This document shows positions 1-11,635 of a stretch of 64,000 nucleotides of DNA, piece by piece. Both the position numbers and the translations under genes were made by a program. Source of the stretch: Diplolepis rosae (lineage: Eukaryota; Arthropoda; Insecta; Hymenoptera; Diplolepididae); NCBI GenBank assembly GCA_030998225.1, contig JAPYXD010000466.1, forward strand, positions 4,815,001 through 4,879,000. The letters are read 5' to 3'. A model generated the notes under the pieces. The model saw only the letters and a list, made by a program, of their open reading frames with translations. It ran no database searches and was not told the origin of the DNA. Position 1 is the first letter of the stretch; every line of letters begins with the position of its first letter.

Positions 1-470
1 CGAGAACGTTTTACTCAACTCCTTACTATTTCCTATGTAACGCTTATTGATACTCACTTTCGGTGAATTAAGTATTTATCAAATTCATTTAACCCGATTA
101 GGATCTAATAAATGGTCAAATGTCCTTAAGTCCCAAGTTTAATCGACAGAGTTGGGTAAAATCACTTCAACTATTTTTCTCCGTGTAATAATACAGTATT
201 TAACTGTTCCTTGTGATCCATATTTAAAAATTCTTGTTGTATTTTTATTCTTTCACAAATTATTTTCAACTTTAAATCATTTAAATTTATAAAATGGATT
301 TCATACAATATATTTCAAAATTTTCCGCTCTTTAGAATACATCGGGTTGCGGGGACGGAGGTTTCGTTTGCATTGATATTAGTTCTTGCTATCTAAACTT
401 GGCGGTGCTGATGCCTTTTTCACTTTTTCAAGTACCCTCCTAAAATACATGGTAGTGGTCGCACTATGCA
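1..470. other. AT-rich sequence without recognisable gene
   Basis: I see no coding region, RNA gene or clear repeat boundary here. Short open frames exist but none has recognisable motifs. It leads into a degraded helix-turn-helix fragment. Confidence 0.4.
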
Positions 471-479
471 TCATGGTGT

Positions 480-860
480 GGAGTGTCGAGCATCGTGTCT
501 TCATCGTACGACAATTCTTCAAGTGGCGAAAGTTTTGTTCAGACTCAGCGATATTTCCGGACTCATTATCAGATTCCACATCGTGGGGCGATTCCTGGCC
601 GCAATACGATATTGAGATGGGTCACTACGTTTAACCGAGCAGGTAATGTGTTGAAAACTAAACCTCAAGGACGAAATCGAACGATGAGAACCCCAGAAAA
701 CATCGAGAGTGTACAAGTCGATACACTCAATCATTAGCTGAGAAAAATTCACTCGTTGGGAATCCAAACGCCTGAACGCAAAAAAGTGACTCATTGAGCC
801 TACTCACCTTCTCCCCCCACCACTGTCATGTTTGGGCTTTTTTTAATGAACTTTGCAACA
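480..860 (+). pseudogene. Degraded helix-turn-helix (DUF4817-like) transposon fragment
   Basis: The open frame at 483-737 encodes a basic, HTH-like segment: a FVQTQRYFRTHY stretch, then an R-N-T-I-L-R-W-V helix, then G-R-x-R-T-x-R-T-P-E-N-I-E. That order is the signature of the DUF4817 helix-turn-helix found in arthropod proteins that look like remnants of mariner/Tc-type transposases. The frame is closed by a stop at 735-737, but the same frame continues with a similar basic stretch to a second stop near 797. No catalytic DDE/D domain was found downstream; only a short VMFGLF-like remnant follows. I read it as a decayed transposase N-terminus. What is seen is the motif order; the family name is from memory of the pattern. 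Confidence 0.5.
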
Positions 861-1672
861 TTTTAGCGAAAAACCAAGACTGACGTTCTTTTGTGCTTAA
901 GTTATATTTTTAAAAGCCGTTTTCAAAATAAAAATCGAACCACCTCTGCGGCAAGCAGACATTTTACAATTAATGCATTGAATAAATTAAAGTGTTAATA
1001 GCGCATTTGAAGAGCATAAAGTCTGCTACCTTTTCACCAAACCTCAACCTAAAAAGTTAAAAATTAACTGAGGTATTAATTTGTTTAACAAAAGCTAAAT
1101 TTCCCGGTTTTTCCGAATTTTCTCGGCTTCTAATTATCCAATCAGATCGAGCGACGGCTTATTTTGTGCGCAATTTAATTGTCTACAAGTTTTTTTAAAA
1201 CTTGAAACTTTTTTATTACTGAATAATTCATGAAACGTCAGCTGTCAAATACCATATACGGTCTGAAGTTTTCAATGGAGAAGAACGACTTCGAACGACT
1301 AAAGTCATCTAACGGAAAAAAGCGAAATGACTTTGTTGCCAACCCAATAGTACTAAATTTTTCAGTGAAGAGTTTCTCTGTGTAAAGAAAATATGGAATT
1401 CAGAAAAAATATGTACTGTAACGTGTTCTATAAGTTTTGTTTGAAACTTTTTCCAAATTTTGCGTATTGACTGAGATAAAAGCAAAAAAACCATGATTTT
1501 CATGGTTTTTTCATCGCATTCGCCATAAAAATCGAATTTGCGCCAATTTTCACTATCATATTAGTAATCAGCGCGTCAAAGTACATAAGTATAGAGAGTT
1601 TCAAGGAAATCAGAGGGTTCAGGTTTTCGGAACTACACCCGTTAGTTCATGGCCATTTTATGTATTGTCAAA
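861..1672. other. No gene seen
   Basis: AT-rich sequence with scattered short ORFs of at most 64 codons and no motif I recognise. No convincing inverted repeat lies wholly inside it. Confidence 0.4.
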
Positions 1673-2660
1673 GTAACAATTAATTACACAAGTCTGCAAG
1701 GTTTTGTTGATGAAATGCTATGGGTCGTTTCAGGAGTAATTTTTGACGTAGAATCCGAATCCGGAATCAGAATCAGCCTATCACGTCAGGATTTTGAGAT
1801 ATTTGAGGTTATGTGCTCGAAAAATGGGGGTTTTCGCTACTTTTGAGGTTATGTACAGGGCGCAAGAAGTTTCTTTGGTTTTTTCCTCAAATGTCATCAT
1901 TTAGCACTACTCTTTCCCTTCAAAATGAGCTATTAAACAGTCACGAGCAATTTTTTTTCACAATGATACGGCCATATCAAGTTTTGACATTTATCCGAAC
2001 AACCTCATGAGCATTCACATTGACTCTTTGGTGCATACCATTCTGCATTCGAAAATTTATCTTGAAAATTTGTGCTTGCGGGTTTTGATGGTCTGTGAAT
2101 AAGAATTTACAGCCAGAAAATTGACATTAGAGAGCGAAATCCTTTACTTTCGTGAATTTCGATCCGCCATTTTAAATTCGCCATCTGAGAAATGGAAATG
2201 TCAATTTTCTGACTGTAAAATCTTATTCACAGACCATCAAAACCCGCAAGCACAAATTTTCAAAATAAATTTTCGGATGCAGAATGGTATGCACCAAAGA
2301 GTCAATGTGAATGCTCATGAGGTTGTTCGGATAAATGTCAAAACTTGATATGGCCGTATCTTTGTGAAAAAAAATCGCTCGTGACTGTTTAATAGCTCAT
2401 TTTGAAAGGAAAGAGTAGTGCTAAATGATGAAATTTGAGAAAAAAACCAAAAAAACTTCTTGCGCCCTGTACATAACCTCAAAAGTAGCGAAAAACCCCA
2501 TTTTTTGAGCACATAACCTCAAATATCTCAAAATCCTGACGTGATAGGCTAATTCTGATTCCGGATTCGGGTTCTACGTCAAAAATTACCCCGGAAATGA
2601 TCTTTCGTTTTCCAACAACAAATACAAACTCATTATTTGCAGACCTGTGTTATATGTTAC
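1673..2660. mobile_element. Fold-back element, ~988 bp long inverted repeat
   Basis: The left half reads, with few mismatches, as the reverse complement of the right half. Examples: the block at 1745-1850 (AATCCGAATCCGG, then CACGTCAGGATTTTGAGATA) pairs with 2490-2580, and 2035-2100 pairs with 2215-2300. The outer arms can be followed to GTAACA...AAGTCTGCAA at 1673-1700 and its complement near 2640-2660. The unpaired centre is only about 50-100 bp around 2165. The short ORFs in this stretch are mirror images of each other and are not genes. It is a non-autonomous fold-back transposon or a large MITE; no transposase is encoded. Confidence 0.8.
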
Positions 2661-4866
2661 AATAAATAAAGATTAAATTTTTCGTTAAAAATAGTTATAT
2701 CCGTGGTAGAATGCTTTATTCATTGAGTTTCTGATACATACAGATTACAAGCGTAAGTATCTGCCATAACAGTAGGGAAGATCTGCTATATCTATCGCAT
2801 AACAAATATGATTTATTTATATTCATTCTAGTTATTATTCAAGAATGTTTATAATTACTTGATAGAATAATATTTCTTCTATCAAAATATCATGTTTCTA
2901 CACTTTGAATGTATCATCTTATATCATAAACATTGTTAAGGAGGCATTGGTTATTCAGTTACCAAGTGAACATCAATACTCATTAACGTTTGTGACATCT
3001 AAGATCAGATCGCGATAAACAACAATATTCCTGATTCGCATCTCTGTAATGGATGATCAGTCAGTGAGCGTGCAAGACTGTTCAAATGACGCTCATACGT
3101 AAAAATATAAAATTTGTATAACGTTTCTAATCAAACAAACCTAATATTTTAACGTCTATTTACAATGACTATTTCTCATTTTGCATATTTTACTCTACGC
3201 TATTGAAATCTATGAGGCATCTCCAGCCTTTCAATTGTACAAGTATACAACACTTAGAATTAAGATAACTTCAGTAAGAAGATAATAAATAGCACAATAA
3301 AGAACCTATTACAAAACCTACAATACAATCTTTAGAGATCAGTTACAAATCAGTCATTTGCATTATAAATTAACGTGAATCGTTGAATTATTTATAATTT
3401 AAATTTAAAACAACGCGACAGGTGTACAACTTACCATTTACAGCACAATATCTGACTAGTCGCGCTTTGTGCGCATGAGCAGCACAGAAGACGCGGGATG
3501 TCTAAGCAGCCGTTAGCAACCGCTGCTAACTTCTTACATATCAGCGCAAAATTTTAAAAGCTATGAGTACGAATTTTGAGATTTTCTAGGAGAGTAAACT
3601 GTTTTAGCAGCAACAACCAAATGATTAGCTACAACTCTTAATACGCTAAGGAGTCCATTGCAAATTTTCAACTTCGATTGCAGCTAACATTTTTTAACTG
3701 TCCCAGCAAACTGTCAACTCTCTCAGCAAACTTTTTATCAATCACAATTAACTAGTCGATAGCTAACTGCAGTTAGCAGTAGCAGACATTTCATTTTTTT
3801 CCGTGTACTGGTTTAAAGTTTTTGAATATATATTATATCAAGCCACCTATACTAGTTTGGACGTTTTGATAGTTGTCACATGCAAATGGTTCTATGTAAT
3901 TAATGATATTGTTTATTTTAATTGAAAATTTTCACAAATTTATTAAGATTTTAATTGATAAATAATTGTAAGAATAGTGATTGTATTCATAGCGGCGGCA
4001 CTTTGGTAATTCACCTATATTTCGAAGAATCTAACTAGTTACTTATAAATTCTATCGAACCTGAAATTGGGTGAAGCTTATGAGTTTTTAAGGATAGACT
4101 TAGTGGTTTTAGAATTGCGCTGGGTTGTGTAATAGGTGGAGCATGTTATACTTGTCAAAATTAAACGTTTTTTTGAAAATTTATCTCTTTGATGTGATAT
4201 TTGTAATTGTATAAATGTATTTAGGCGATTTATATTTCTATAAATGGGATCTGAAGGGTGTCATTATTATTATCCTTTCCCTCTTTTCTTATTTGAAAGC
4301 GATTCGTTTTGCTATACATAGACGGGGTTCAAGTGCTAGGGGATCTATCGAGTGGTATTTTTACGCTGTTTACAAAGTAGTGTATCGAAGCTGCATCGAA
4401 GACATAAAAGGAGGGTTTATGTGTAGGTCGGGGAGAGTTGAAACCGCGAACAGAACGAGGGTTGTACTGGCATGCGATTCAACCTATCGTCAGTGCTTCG
4501 TCTATCCAAAAAAGTCGACTGTAAATGTGCCTACTATTCAGCAGCCCTCTATACACACACAAAGTGATGAGCGGTAGACATCAAAGAACATTAAATCTAT
4601 CAGAGACCGCTGCCTTAGATGTATTTTAAGCTATACGTATATAAAAGCTTGTTTAACGATTCTCAATTTCTCTACTTTTTTCTACTTTTTATTTTTATAA
4701 CAAAAAAGTATGTTAAATTTAAAGCAATGACGAATTCAACTAGAAAAATTCTTTGTTAAAATGATTTGTTTTATTTTAAAATATATTATTTTGATGCAAG
4801 CAAAGTGATTTTTTCAACAAAAATGGTTTTTTGAATATACTAAGGATTTAAAATTTTTCTGAGTAT
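2661..4866. other. Repeat-derived intergenic stretch, no gene supported
   Basis: No coding region is convincing. The longest frame, 4215-4577 (120 codons), has no recognised motif and ordinary composition. Around 3490-3790 the words GCTAAC, TTAGCAG and AGCAAAC recur many times in both orientations, for example a GTTAGC/GCTAAC cluster at 3750-3780. Similar wording occurs at 16,570-16,650. This suggests a decayed repeat, but no terminal repeats could be fixed. Confidence 0.35.
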
Positions 4867-5112
4867 ACACTCTAAAAACAAGTGTGTTACTTCTACACGT
4901 AAATCACGATAGTAATTTTTTAGGCATTTGAAGTGTGTATTTTCAATACACATTACAACCGTAATGTTTGATTTTCAAATACTTTCACGTTTCGTACCCA
5001 AAAAATTGAGTTGGCAATATTTATTAAGTACACACTTCGCTCAATTACACACTTGACAACGTGTGTAGTGTGTAAAAATTACACATTTCACTACACCTTG
5101 TTTTTAGAGTGT
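4867..5112. mobile_element. MITE, ~246 bp
   Basis: The ends are inverted copies: ACACTCTAAAAACAAG at 4867-4882 and its complement, CTTGTTTTTAGAGTGT, at 5097-5112. The inside is rich in CACAC and GTGTG words and has no ORF. Length and structure fit a miniature inverted-repeat transposable element. A target-site duplication could not be fixed by eye. Confidence 0.7.
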
Positions 5113-5350
5113 AAGTATGATGAAATGACCCGAACAAACTTGGACGTAGTAGCCAATAGTTTATGAATAATGATAATTTTGACATTTGTATATTAAGAGA
5201 GCATTATGTGTTCGGTACACATACATATCGTATTTTATTGCACGGAGAAAAATAGTTTTAAAAACTTTACTCATCTTTTGAGCAGTTGGGACATATAGAC
5301 GAATTGGAGATATTGTAATAATAATATTGATAATAATAATGATAATAATA

Positions 5351-7134
5351 TTTTTTTTTTTTAGGAAGGGAGAAATGCTTTATGCACCGTCAAGGGGACT
5401 CCGCGTCCCCCTGGTGTGTGGGACTCTGCTGCTGACGCAGCCCTACCCACCAAAACTCCCTCCCTGTCTCTAGGCCATGGAATCCCACCCCGAAACCACC
5501 GTTAGGCATTACTTCAGTATAGGAGCCACCTTGAGGCGATGTTAACCTCTCCTCCGTGTTTCTTCGTCTATTTCCCGTGAATTGCTCCTGCAGATCTCTT
5601 CTTCATGGCGGCCTTCCTAAGGCTTGCTATTGGGGGCTGCCTCCCTAAAGGCCGCGCAATGCATAGTCCCCGGTATGTGATCATTCCGGGGCTTTTCTTC
5701 CATTGCGGCACAGAGGTAGCACCGCGGTTGCCTTGTGCAGGACCCCGCGGTATGTCCCTCCTCGCCGCATCTCCAGCAGCACCTACTTCGGTCTGGTTCA
5801 CGACAGTCCGCTGCTATGTGTCCAAAGCCAAGGCAGCGATAGCACCGGTTAAGCTCCTTCTTCCTGCGAACCCTGCAGGTTACCCACCTAATTATGACGT
5901 GGGCCGCCTTGAGAAGTTTCAAGGCTTTTGTCTCCTCTAATAAAACAAACGCCTTCCTGTTTCCTCTGTAGGGTCTCTTCGTTAAGGAGAACGTGAACTC
6001 TATCTCCGACTCTTGCTCGAAGAAACCTTTCACAGCCTCCTCGACGTCTCCGGCTCCAATGCTTGGATCGAGGTCGGCGATCTCCACCTCGATCCGGGAG
6101 ATGAGATGACGGACCGTCCCCCTAGATCCAACTGCCTCTTTGAAGGCAGTGTCTAGCCTCCCTCTGCTTTTTGTGGAACATTGTAGTTCCACCCGCAGGT
6201 CTTTGGAGCGCGTCTCCCTGATTCCCTGGACTGTGGCGCCCAGTTCGTCAGGGTTGACGCGCTTCTTAAGCTCGCGCAGGATTGAGGCGTAGCTCATCCC
6301 CTCTGCCGGTTTGATGAGCACTGCCTTTGAACGCGCACGGCGAGGTTTCTCCGGTGTTTTGGAAGGCTTCTTCACTTTCCTTTTCCGGAGGTCCTTCTTC
6401 TTGGGGACCTCGACCCACTCCTCTTCTTTATTGGAGGCTTTACGCCTCTTCTCCATCGGTTTCTTTACTGCAGACTCCTTCGGGCTCGCAGTCGGCTCTC
6501 TAATCCGCTTGCGTGTGTCCGGCGTGGACCTCGCAGCCGGATGTGGAAAGGTTTGGCTCCCCTCGTCCACGACTCGCTTCTGTTTCGGCGGTCTTACCTC
6601 CTTTATCTTCTGTATCATGAGGCCTCTCATTAAGTGCTCGAAGGAGTCGAGGTAGCATACGGTATCGTCGATGTCGTACCGCAGCGCCCCGAGCCCCTTC
6701 TTCATCTCCTGTATACCATCCCTGATAGGGAGGTGCATGTTCTTCTTGGATCTGGAGAAGTTCTCCATCTTCTCCAGGGCCGATTCCACCTTCGAGAGGA
6801 TCTCCAGCTACTGCTCATTCCGCTGGTGTAGCCAGTTCTGGTACTGCCGTACCTGAGACTTATCCGTCTCGAACGGATCCGGCGTCTCCTCCGTCACATC
6901 TAACTCCCCTCCAAACATCTTCTCAAAACAACAGGGGAATCCTCTTCTGCGTGAGGAGCACGATCTCGGTTTTCGCCATCGCTAGCTCCAGCCTGTCGTC
7001 TAGCATCCAGCGGCGAACATCCTCTGTATCATAGACAATGAAGCGGTCCTTCAAATAGTCTCCGATAAGTCGGAGAAGGCACTGGGTTACCTGGAAGTCC
7101 CACTTCAGAGTCTTCAGCGCGTCATGATATAGTA
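5351..7134 (-). mobile_element. R1-like non-LTR retrotransposon copy with ORF1 and 3' tail only
   Basis: On the minus strand this unit runs from about 7134 down to a poly-A tail, seen as poly-T at 5351-5362. It is GC-rich against AT-rich flanks. It holds an ORF1 protein with CCHC knuckles (5617-6789), then about 250 bp of GC-rich 3' sequence before the A tail. No endonuclease or reverse transcriptase sequence lies between ORF1 and the tail, where ORF2 should be. The upstream end stops at the inverted-repeat element starting near 7135. Either ORF2 was deleted or this is a non-autonomous derivative. AT-rich flanks hide any target-site duplication. Confidence 0.7.
5617..6789 (-). CDS. LINE ORF1 (Gag-like) protein with zinc knuckles
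   Basis: This 390-residue protein is an RNA-binding, Gag-like ORF1 of the kind found in R1-clade non-LTR retrotransposons, where ORF1 coats the element's RNA. The N-terminal 75 residues are charged and helix-prone. A lysine/arginine-rich stretch (about 105-165) could act as a nuclear or nucleic-acid-binding segment. The C-terminal third carries a CCHC knuckle beginning C-Y-R-C-L-G-F-G-H, a second beginning C-C-W-R-C-G-E-E-G-H-T, and a third, divergent one beginning C-Y-L-C. The frame is open throughout with a normal C-terminus after the third knuckle, so this copy is not obviously dead. The ORF2 that should follow is missing. The start is the first methionine of the open frame, so the true start could lie upstream beyond a break. 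Confidence 0.75.
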   Translation of the reverse strand: MESALEKMENFSRSKKNMHLPIRDGIQEMKKGLGALRYDIDDTVCYLDSFEHLMRGLMIQKIKEVRPPKQKRVVDEGSQTFPHPAARSTPDTRKRIREPTASPKESAVKKPMEKRRKASNKEEEWVEVPKKKDLRKRKVKKPSKTPEKPRRARSKAVLIKPAEGMSYASILRELKKRVNPDELGATVQGIRETRSKDLRVELQCSTKSRGRLDTAFKEAVGSRGTVRHLISRIEVEIADLDPSIGAGDVEEAVKGFFEQESEIEFTFSLTKRPYRGNRKAFVLLEETKALKLLKAAHVIIRWVTCRVRRKKELNRCYRCLGFGHIAADCREPDRSRCCWRCGEEGHTAGSCTRQPRCYLCAAMEEKPRNDHIPGTMHCAAFREAAPNSKP

Positions 7135-8767
7135 CTATATATGGGTCATTCCATTTTTGATTGACAGTCGATGTCGCAGATGTGAACGAGATAATTTTTT
7201 TCGGTTCTTTATCAACAATAAATAGACAATAAATCCACGAAAAAAAAAATTTCTAAAGGGGCCAAATTTGGAAAAAAAAGATTTTGCGTTTATTTCTTCA
7301 CTTTTGTATGTTAAAAAATATTTAAACAATTTTTTCGCAACAATCTCTGTAAAGAAGAGTCAAACCCCTAATTTTCGTAATTTGGAAAATTTTTCGTGCG
7401 AACAATTGTTTTCAAGATAAACAGGCTTGACAGTGCGCTTGCTATGTCGAAAATATCATTTCTTAGAAAATTCGAAAAATCGTATAGGGTAAGTGTGGGT
7501 ATTACTGTGGATGCCCCAGTTACTGCGCTTTCAAATAAAACTAATGATATACAATGTTTTAAAGATATATAACGCTGCAGAACAATTAAAAACAATCAAT
7601 TTCTAATCCAAGCATAATAAGTATCAACGAATTATCAATAGTTACGATATTTGTAGCTAATTGATTGCAATTTAAAACTCTCATGTTCCCGATTCCCATA
7701 GTTTTAATGCTTAGATTTGTTGAAAGGTCATGAACACGTTCTGAAAAACTTGTTATAATTCCGTTTCTGAAAATAAAATATTTCTTGTGATATTACTTTC
7801 TGCAAAGTAAATATTTTATTTTTCTAAATATTTATGCAAAATAACAAAAAATACGTTTTTTAATCATTTTTTTACCAAAACAGTATTTGGTACATGATTT
7901 TCATAGGTGTATGAATTACTGCGATCTGTCAGGCGGCACTGCATAACCTTTCAATCTATTACAAATGCTTCGTTATGCTTACTTTTTATAATTGAGATTA
8001 AACAAAATGTTGAAAATTCCAAAATCGTTGCTAATGAGAGAAGAGGAAGTCAAGTAATATAATTTTAAGGTAAATTAAATAAGAGTTATAATATTATTTA
8101 ATCTTAAGTTTTTAAAAATGCTTCATGTTCACTTTTTATAATTTAGTTTAAATAAAATGTTCAACACTCCTTAATCGTTGCTAAAGATGCAAGAGGAACT
8201 CAAGTGATATAATTTTAAGTTAAATTAAATAAAATTAATAAAATTATTAATCTTAATTTGTTACGAATGCTTCGTCGTGTTTACTTTTTATAATTGAGAT
8301 TAAATAAAATTTTAAACACTCCTAAATTAATTGTAAGTTCACTCAAAATAATATCGCAGTATTACGCGCGCAGAAATTGGGGTTTCCGCAGTAATTGGTG
8401 CGCAGTAATTCATGCAAACCCGCAGTAATACCTACATGGAACATTTTTTTTAGATTCGCATTTTCTAAGTAAATCTGGTTTCTTTTCAGGGTTTAAGGAC
8501 TGCATGCTACTTACTTAATACCAAATACTGCTTTAAAAATTAATTCGTGACGACTTTTTTATCTCAAAATCTTTTTTTTTAATTTTAAAAGCCGTCTTGA
8601 TTTTCGATCCGCAGTAATTGGCACACTTACCCTACTTGCAAAAAAATTTTTTTTGACCAAACAAAAAAATACGTTTCTATTTATTGTTGATAAAGAAGCG
8701 AAACAAATTTATCTCGTTTAAATCTGCGACATCGACTGTCAATCTAATATGGAATGACCCATATATA
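7135..8767. mobile_element. TIR element, ~1.63 kb (outer of a nested pair)
   Basis: Terminal inverted repeats of about 100 bp: the left end reads TATATGGGTCATTCCA, followed by GACAGTCGATGTCGCAGAT and TTTATCAACAATAAATAGA. The right end (8660-8767) is the complement in the same order. No transposase is encoded. A second element with its own terminal repeats lies inside (7486-8633). It abuts the 5' side of the LINE ORF1 copy on its left. Confidence 0.75.
7486..8633. mobile_element. Nested TIR element, ~1.15 kb, with internal 150-bp tandem repeat
   Basis: The left end AGGGTAAGTGTG (7486-7497) and the right end CACACTTACCCT (8622-8633) are exact complements. Both continue inward into AGTAATAC/CAGTAAT-type words. 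Inside, a unit of about 150 bp is repeated: starts near 7962, 8113 and 8261 (the third copy is partial). Each contains ATGCTTC, then ACTTTTTATAATT, then GAGGAA, then AAGTGATATAATTTTAAG-like wording. There is no ORF of note, so it is non-autonomous. It sits inside the outer element, which suggests it inserted later. Confidence 0.65.
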
Positions 8768-9642
8768 TTTATAAGTGGACGCGTATGGTTCTGTGTTACG
8801 GCATTCATTCAGTAATGAGCTGAGTCGAGTCATACTGTAGAGCAAAACGAATCACAGTACCCATGACTCCTGCACTTTATTTCTCGTTTTCCCTTGCTTT
8901 ATTCAATGCTGTTTGACCCCTCCTACTTCATCTTCTCCTTTTTTATATGCAAGCATGCAACTCGCTTTCATCCCTTTTGACGGCAATCTAGAGAGATTGC
9001 GAAAATGATTCTGTCTTCTAATAATATTTTTGTAATGTGTTCACAAAAGGAGTAGGGATAAATCTTTTATAAATGGAATTTATTATATGGAAAAAAGATA
9101 CGTAATGATTCGGTAATGATATATATATATATATACTTGAATTAATTAAATTTTATTATTATGATTAACTTGAAAAATAAAAAATCAACTATGAAAGGTC
9201 TTAATTAATCCTTATCATAATATAGAAAATTATTACAAATTTTGATATTTTGGCGGTTGAAGTACAGGTGAGTATGTGTTGTAAATTGATAATTGATCCT
9301 AATTATTATCAGTTGGATTCTGATGAGTTTCCAATTCATAAACCAAGTAAAAAAAGTTTTAAATTGATTACGTCCAACTGACGATTTTATTTCGGTGTGT
9401 AGTCGGCTTCATACCAAAACGGAGCCGGAGGTAAAACTGTCCACCAAGTTTTCCAGAATTTTTCCACAAACAAAATTTTGGCGTGTTTTTAGCCTCTGGG
9501 GATAAATCGTCATTTTTTCGGTCTATAATTGGTTTAACAGCGTAATTTCGGTGCGTTTTCGGTTCTTCGAACTATCTTTGTATTTAAATATTTTATCTTC
9601 GGGCTATAAAAACTTGAAGAATGTTCTTTTTCCGTCTAAAAT
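8768..9642. other. No gene seen; short AT microsatellite
   Basis: No coding motif. A short (AT)n run lies at about 9119-9135. The stretch 8770-9000 is slightly less AT-rich, but no ORF there shows homology I recognise. Confidence 0.35.
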
Positions 9643-9836
9643 GTACACTGAGAAAAAAGTGCTATTGAATCAAAAGCATTTCTTTCCAAAAGCATATATA
9701 CTATGAATTCATAAAAATATACCACAAGAACCAATAAATATGTTACTAATTCTATAGCATATTGATTTGAATCCGTGATGTACATGCTTTTGGAAAGAAA
9801 TGCTATTGATTCAATAGCATTTTTTTCTCAGTGTAC
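9643..9836. mobile_element. Hairpin MITE, ~194 bp
   Basis: GTACACTGAGAAAAAAGTGC at the left (from 9643) is mirrored by the complementary end at 9836. The inner arms, including CATTTCTTTCCAAAAGCAT, also pair. The result is a nearly complete hairpin with a loop of roughly 70 bp around 9700-9775. The apparent ORF at 9775-9969 starts inside the right arm and is not a gene. Confidence 0.75.
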
Positions 9837-10093
9837 GCTTTGCAAAGTAATGTTAAGAGAGAAAGTAGTTCTCCTGAAAGAAATTCTACAAATTAGCTCT
9901 GGACAATTTTTTGATAGGAAACATTTTAAGATTTGGTTATTTTCAAATACGATATGTTTTGAAATGTGAGACAACATTCTTCATAAAGATTACTTTTCAT
10001 TTCTCTCCGTGTACTTTTGTTCAACTTATAATATAAATTGTTACTTATTTTCATGAACCATCAAGAATTGCACGCTGATAATAATTTCTTTTA

Positions 10094-10196
10094 TACACGG
10101 TGACCCATTTTAATTAATAATTTCTTAGATTGAGCTCTGAGGATAAAGTATTTTAGAAGATATTTGGGATTATAGATTAAAATGGGTCACCGTGTA
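10094..10196. mobile_element. Short MITE, 103 bp
   Basis: Perfect terminal inverted repeats: TACACGGTGACCCATTTTAA at 10,094-10,113 and the complement at 10,177-10,196. The centre is unrelated AT-rich sequence with no ORF. The trace is unusually clean for so short an element, suggesting a fairly recent insertion. Confidence 0.75.
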
Positions 10197-11072
10197 CTCT
10201 TATTATTCTAAAATCAGATCCCTTTTTCGTCCCTGTGAGACTTCTTTCCAGCGAGTAAGCATTGTATATAGTATGTTATTCAAAAACGCACATTGATTTA
10301 CAATTTTAAAATGAGATTCCTGAATTATGAATACTTTTTGTCTTATTATCAATTATGATAAAAATTGTTTTCAAAATCATTCGATGCTTTCCTCCCAAGT
10401 AGTATTTCGTTAAATTTAACAACAAATTCGGTAAGTAGCAATTCCTTATATTTTTCGTTTCAAGGCTAACCCGTGTAGAAATTGCCCTATCATTCCTTAT
10501 TTCAAGTTAGGTTCTAGTGGGGCCCGGACTAGAATTTCCTCATCTAGAAAAAACTGGAAGGGGCGCTGTTAGCACCCGATTAGTATTTCTAGACTAGGAA
10601 AAACTGATAGGGGTCCTGTCAGGTACCAGTGAGAAATTCCTTGTTTCGCTTAAGTATGGAAAATCTATTTGTATCTGGCGGGGCCCCGACTAGAAAATCC
10701 CTACTTGTAATATTTGTGGTTGAGGTTAGGTCCATTAGATACAACATAACCTTTATTCTTTATTCCCATTGAAATTTGATCTTATCTGAGAAAAATGGAG
10801 ATTTTCTGAACATGGTCTTGGATAAGATCAATACTTAAGAGGAATCAAGAGCATTTAACTCGAATTCGCATGTAATTATAATAATCATATGCGAGCACGT
10901 ATGTGTATGTGCGTGTATCTCATTGTGTCAAGGTAATAACAATAACTAAACATGTAGTTCAATTAACATATGTCGGGCATGATAACGATTTTCAGCACTG
11001 GCAGACCAATGCTGATCCCGTACTGGTTGTACATAATTTGAAGTTAATTCAAGAAACTTTAGGGTTGTTTTC

Positions 11073-11635
11073 ATCCACGAAAATTAGACCTCAGGCAAAA
11101 ATAGATAATTTTGCTTTCAAGAATAGCAACATTATTATTGAAGGGCTATTCTGAAAGAGAAAAGATTAGTTTACATGAAAAAAATTTGAAACACAGAAAA
11201 ATAATTTTATTAATAAATTTTATTTTTGCCCCAACTTTTTTTCTTATCGCTTTTTACCAAATTTTAAAAAATTATGTGATTCTAATAAATCATGAATCAT
11301 TTATTCAGAGAAAAGATATTATAAACAAATTGCTGAATTTGATAAAAATTGATTTATTTTCGAAAATTGGAAATGGTTAAGTTGTAGGGAATCTTTTTTT
11401 TGAAAAAGTTATTTGTAATTTATTAAAATCGCATAATCTTTCAAAATTTGGTAAGAAGCGATATGAAAAAAAGTTGGGGCAAAAATAAAATTTATTAATA
11501 AAATTATTTTTTTGTGTTTCAAATTTTTTTCATGTAAAATAATCTTTTCTCTTTCAGAATAGCCCTTCAATAATAATATTTCTATTCTTGAAAGCAAAAT
11601 TATCTATTTTTGCCTGAGGTCTAATTTTCGTGGAT
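11073..11635. mobile_element. Fold-back element, ~563 bp
   Basis: The left arm (11,073-11,290) and right arm (11,420-11,635) are near-perfect complements. The outer ends read ATCCACGAAAATTAGACC and GGTCTAATTTTCGTGGAT. The short ORFs in both arms translate the same repeat in mirror orientation and are not genes. Arms of over 200 bp with so few mismatches suggest recent origin or ongoing conversion between arms. Confidence 0.8.

Noticed and set aside
1813..2512. Two similar 65-residue ORFs on opposite strands
   Set aside because: They are the two arms of one long inverted repeat read in mirror orientation.
4215..4577. 120-codon ORF
   Set aside because: No recognisable motif or gene signals; length is possible by chance over a window this size.
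9775..9969. 64-codon ORF
   Set aside because: It starts within the right arm of a hairpin MITE and has no motif.
11111..11597. ORFs of 89 and 62 residues with the same start sequence on opposite strands
   Set aside because: They are mirror arms of the fold-back element at 11,073-11,635.
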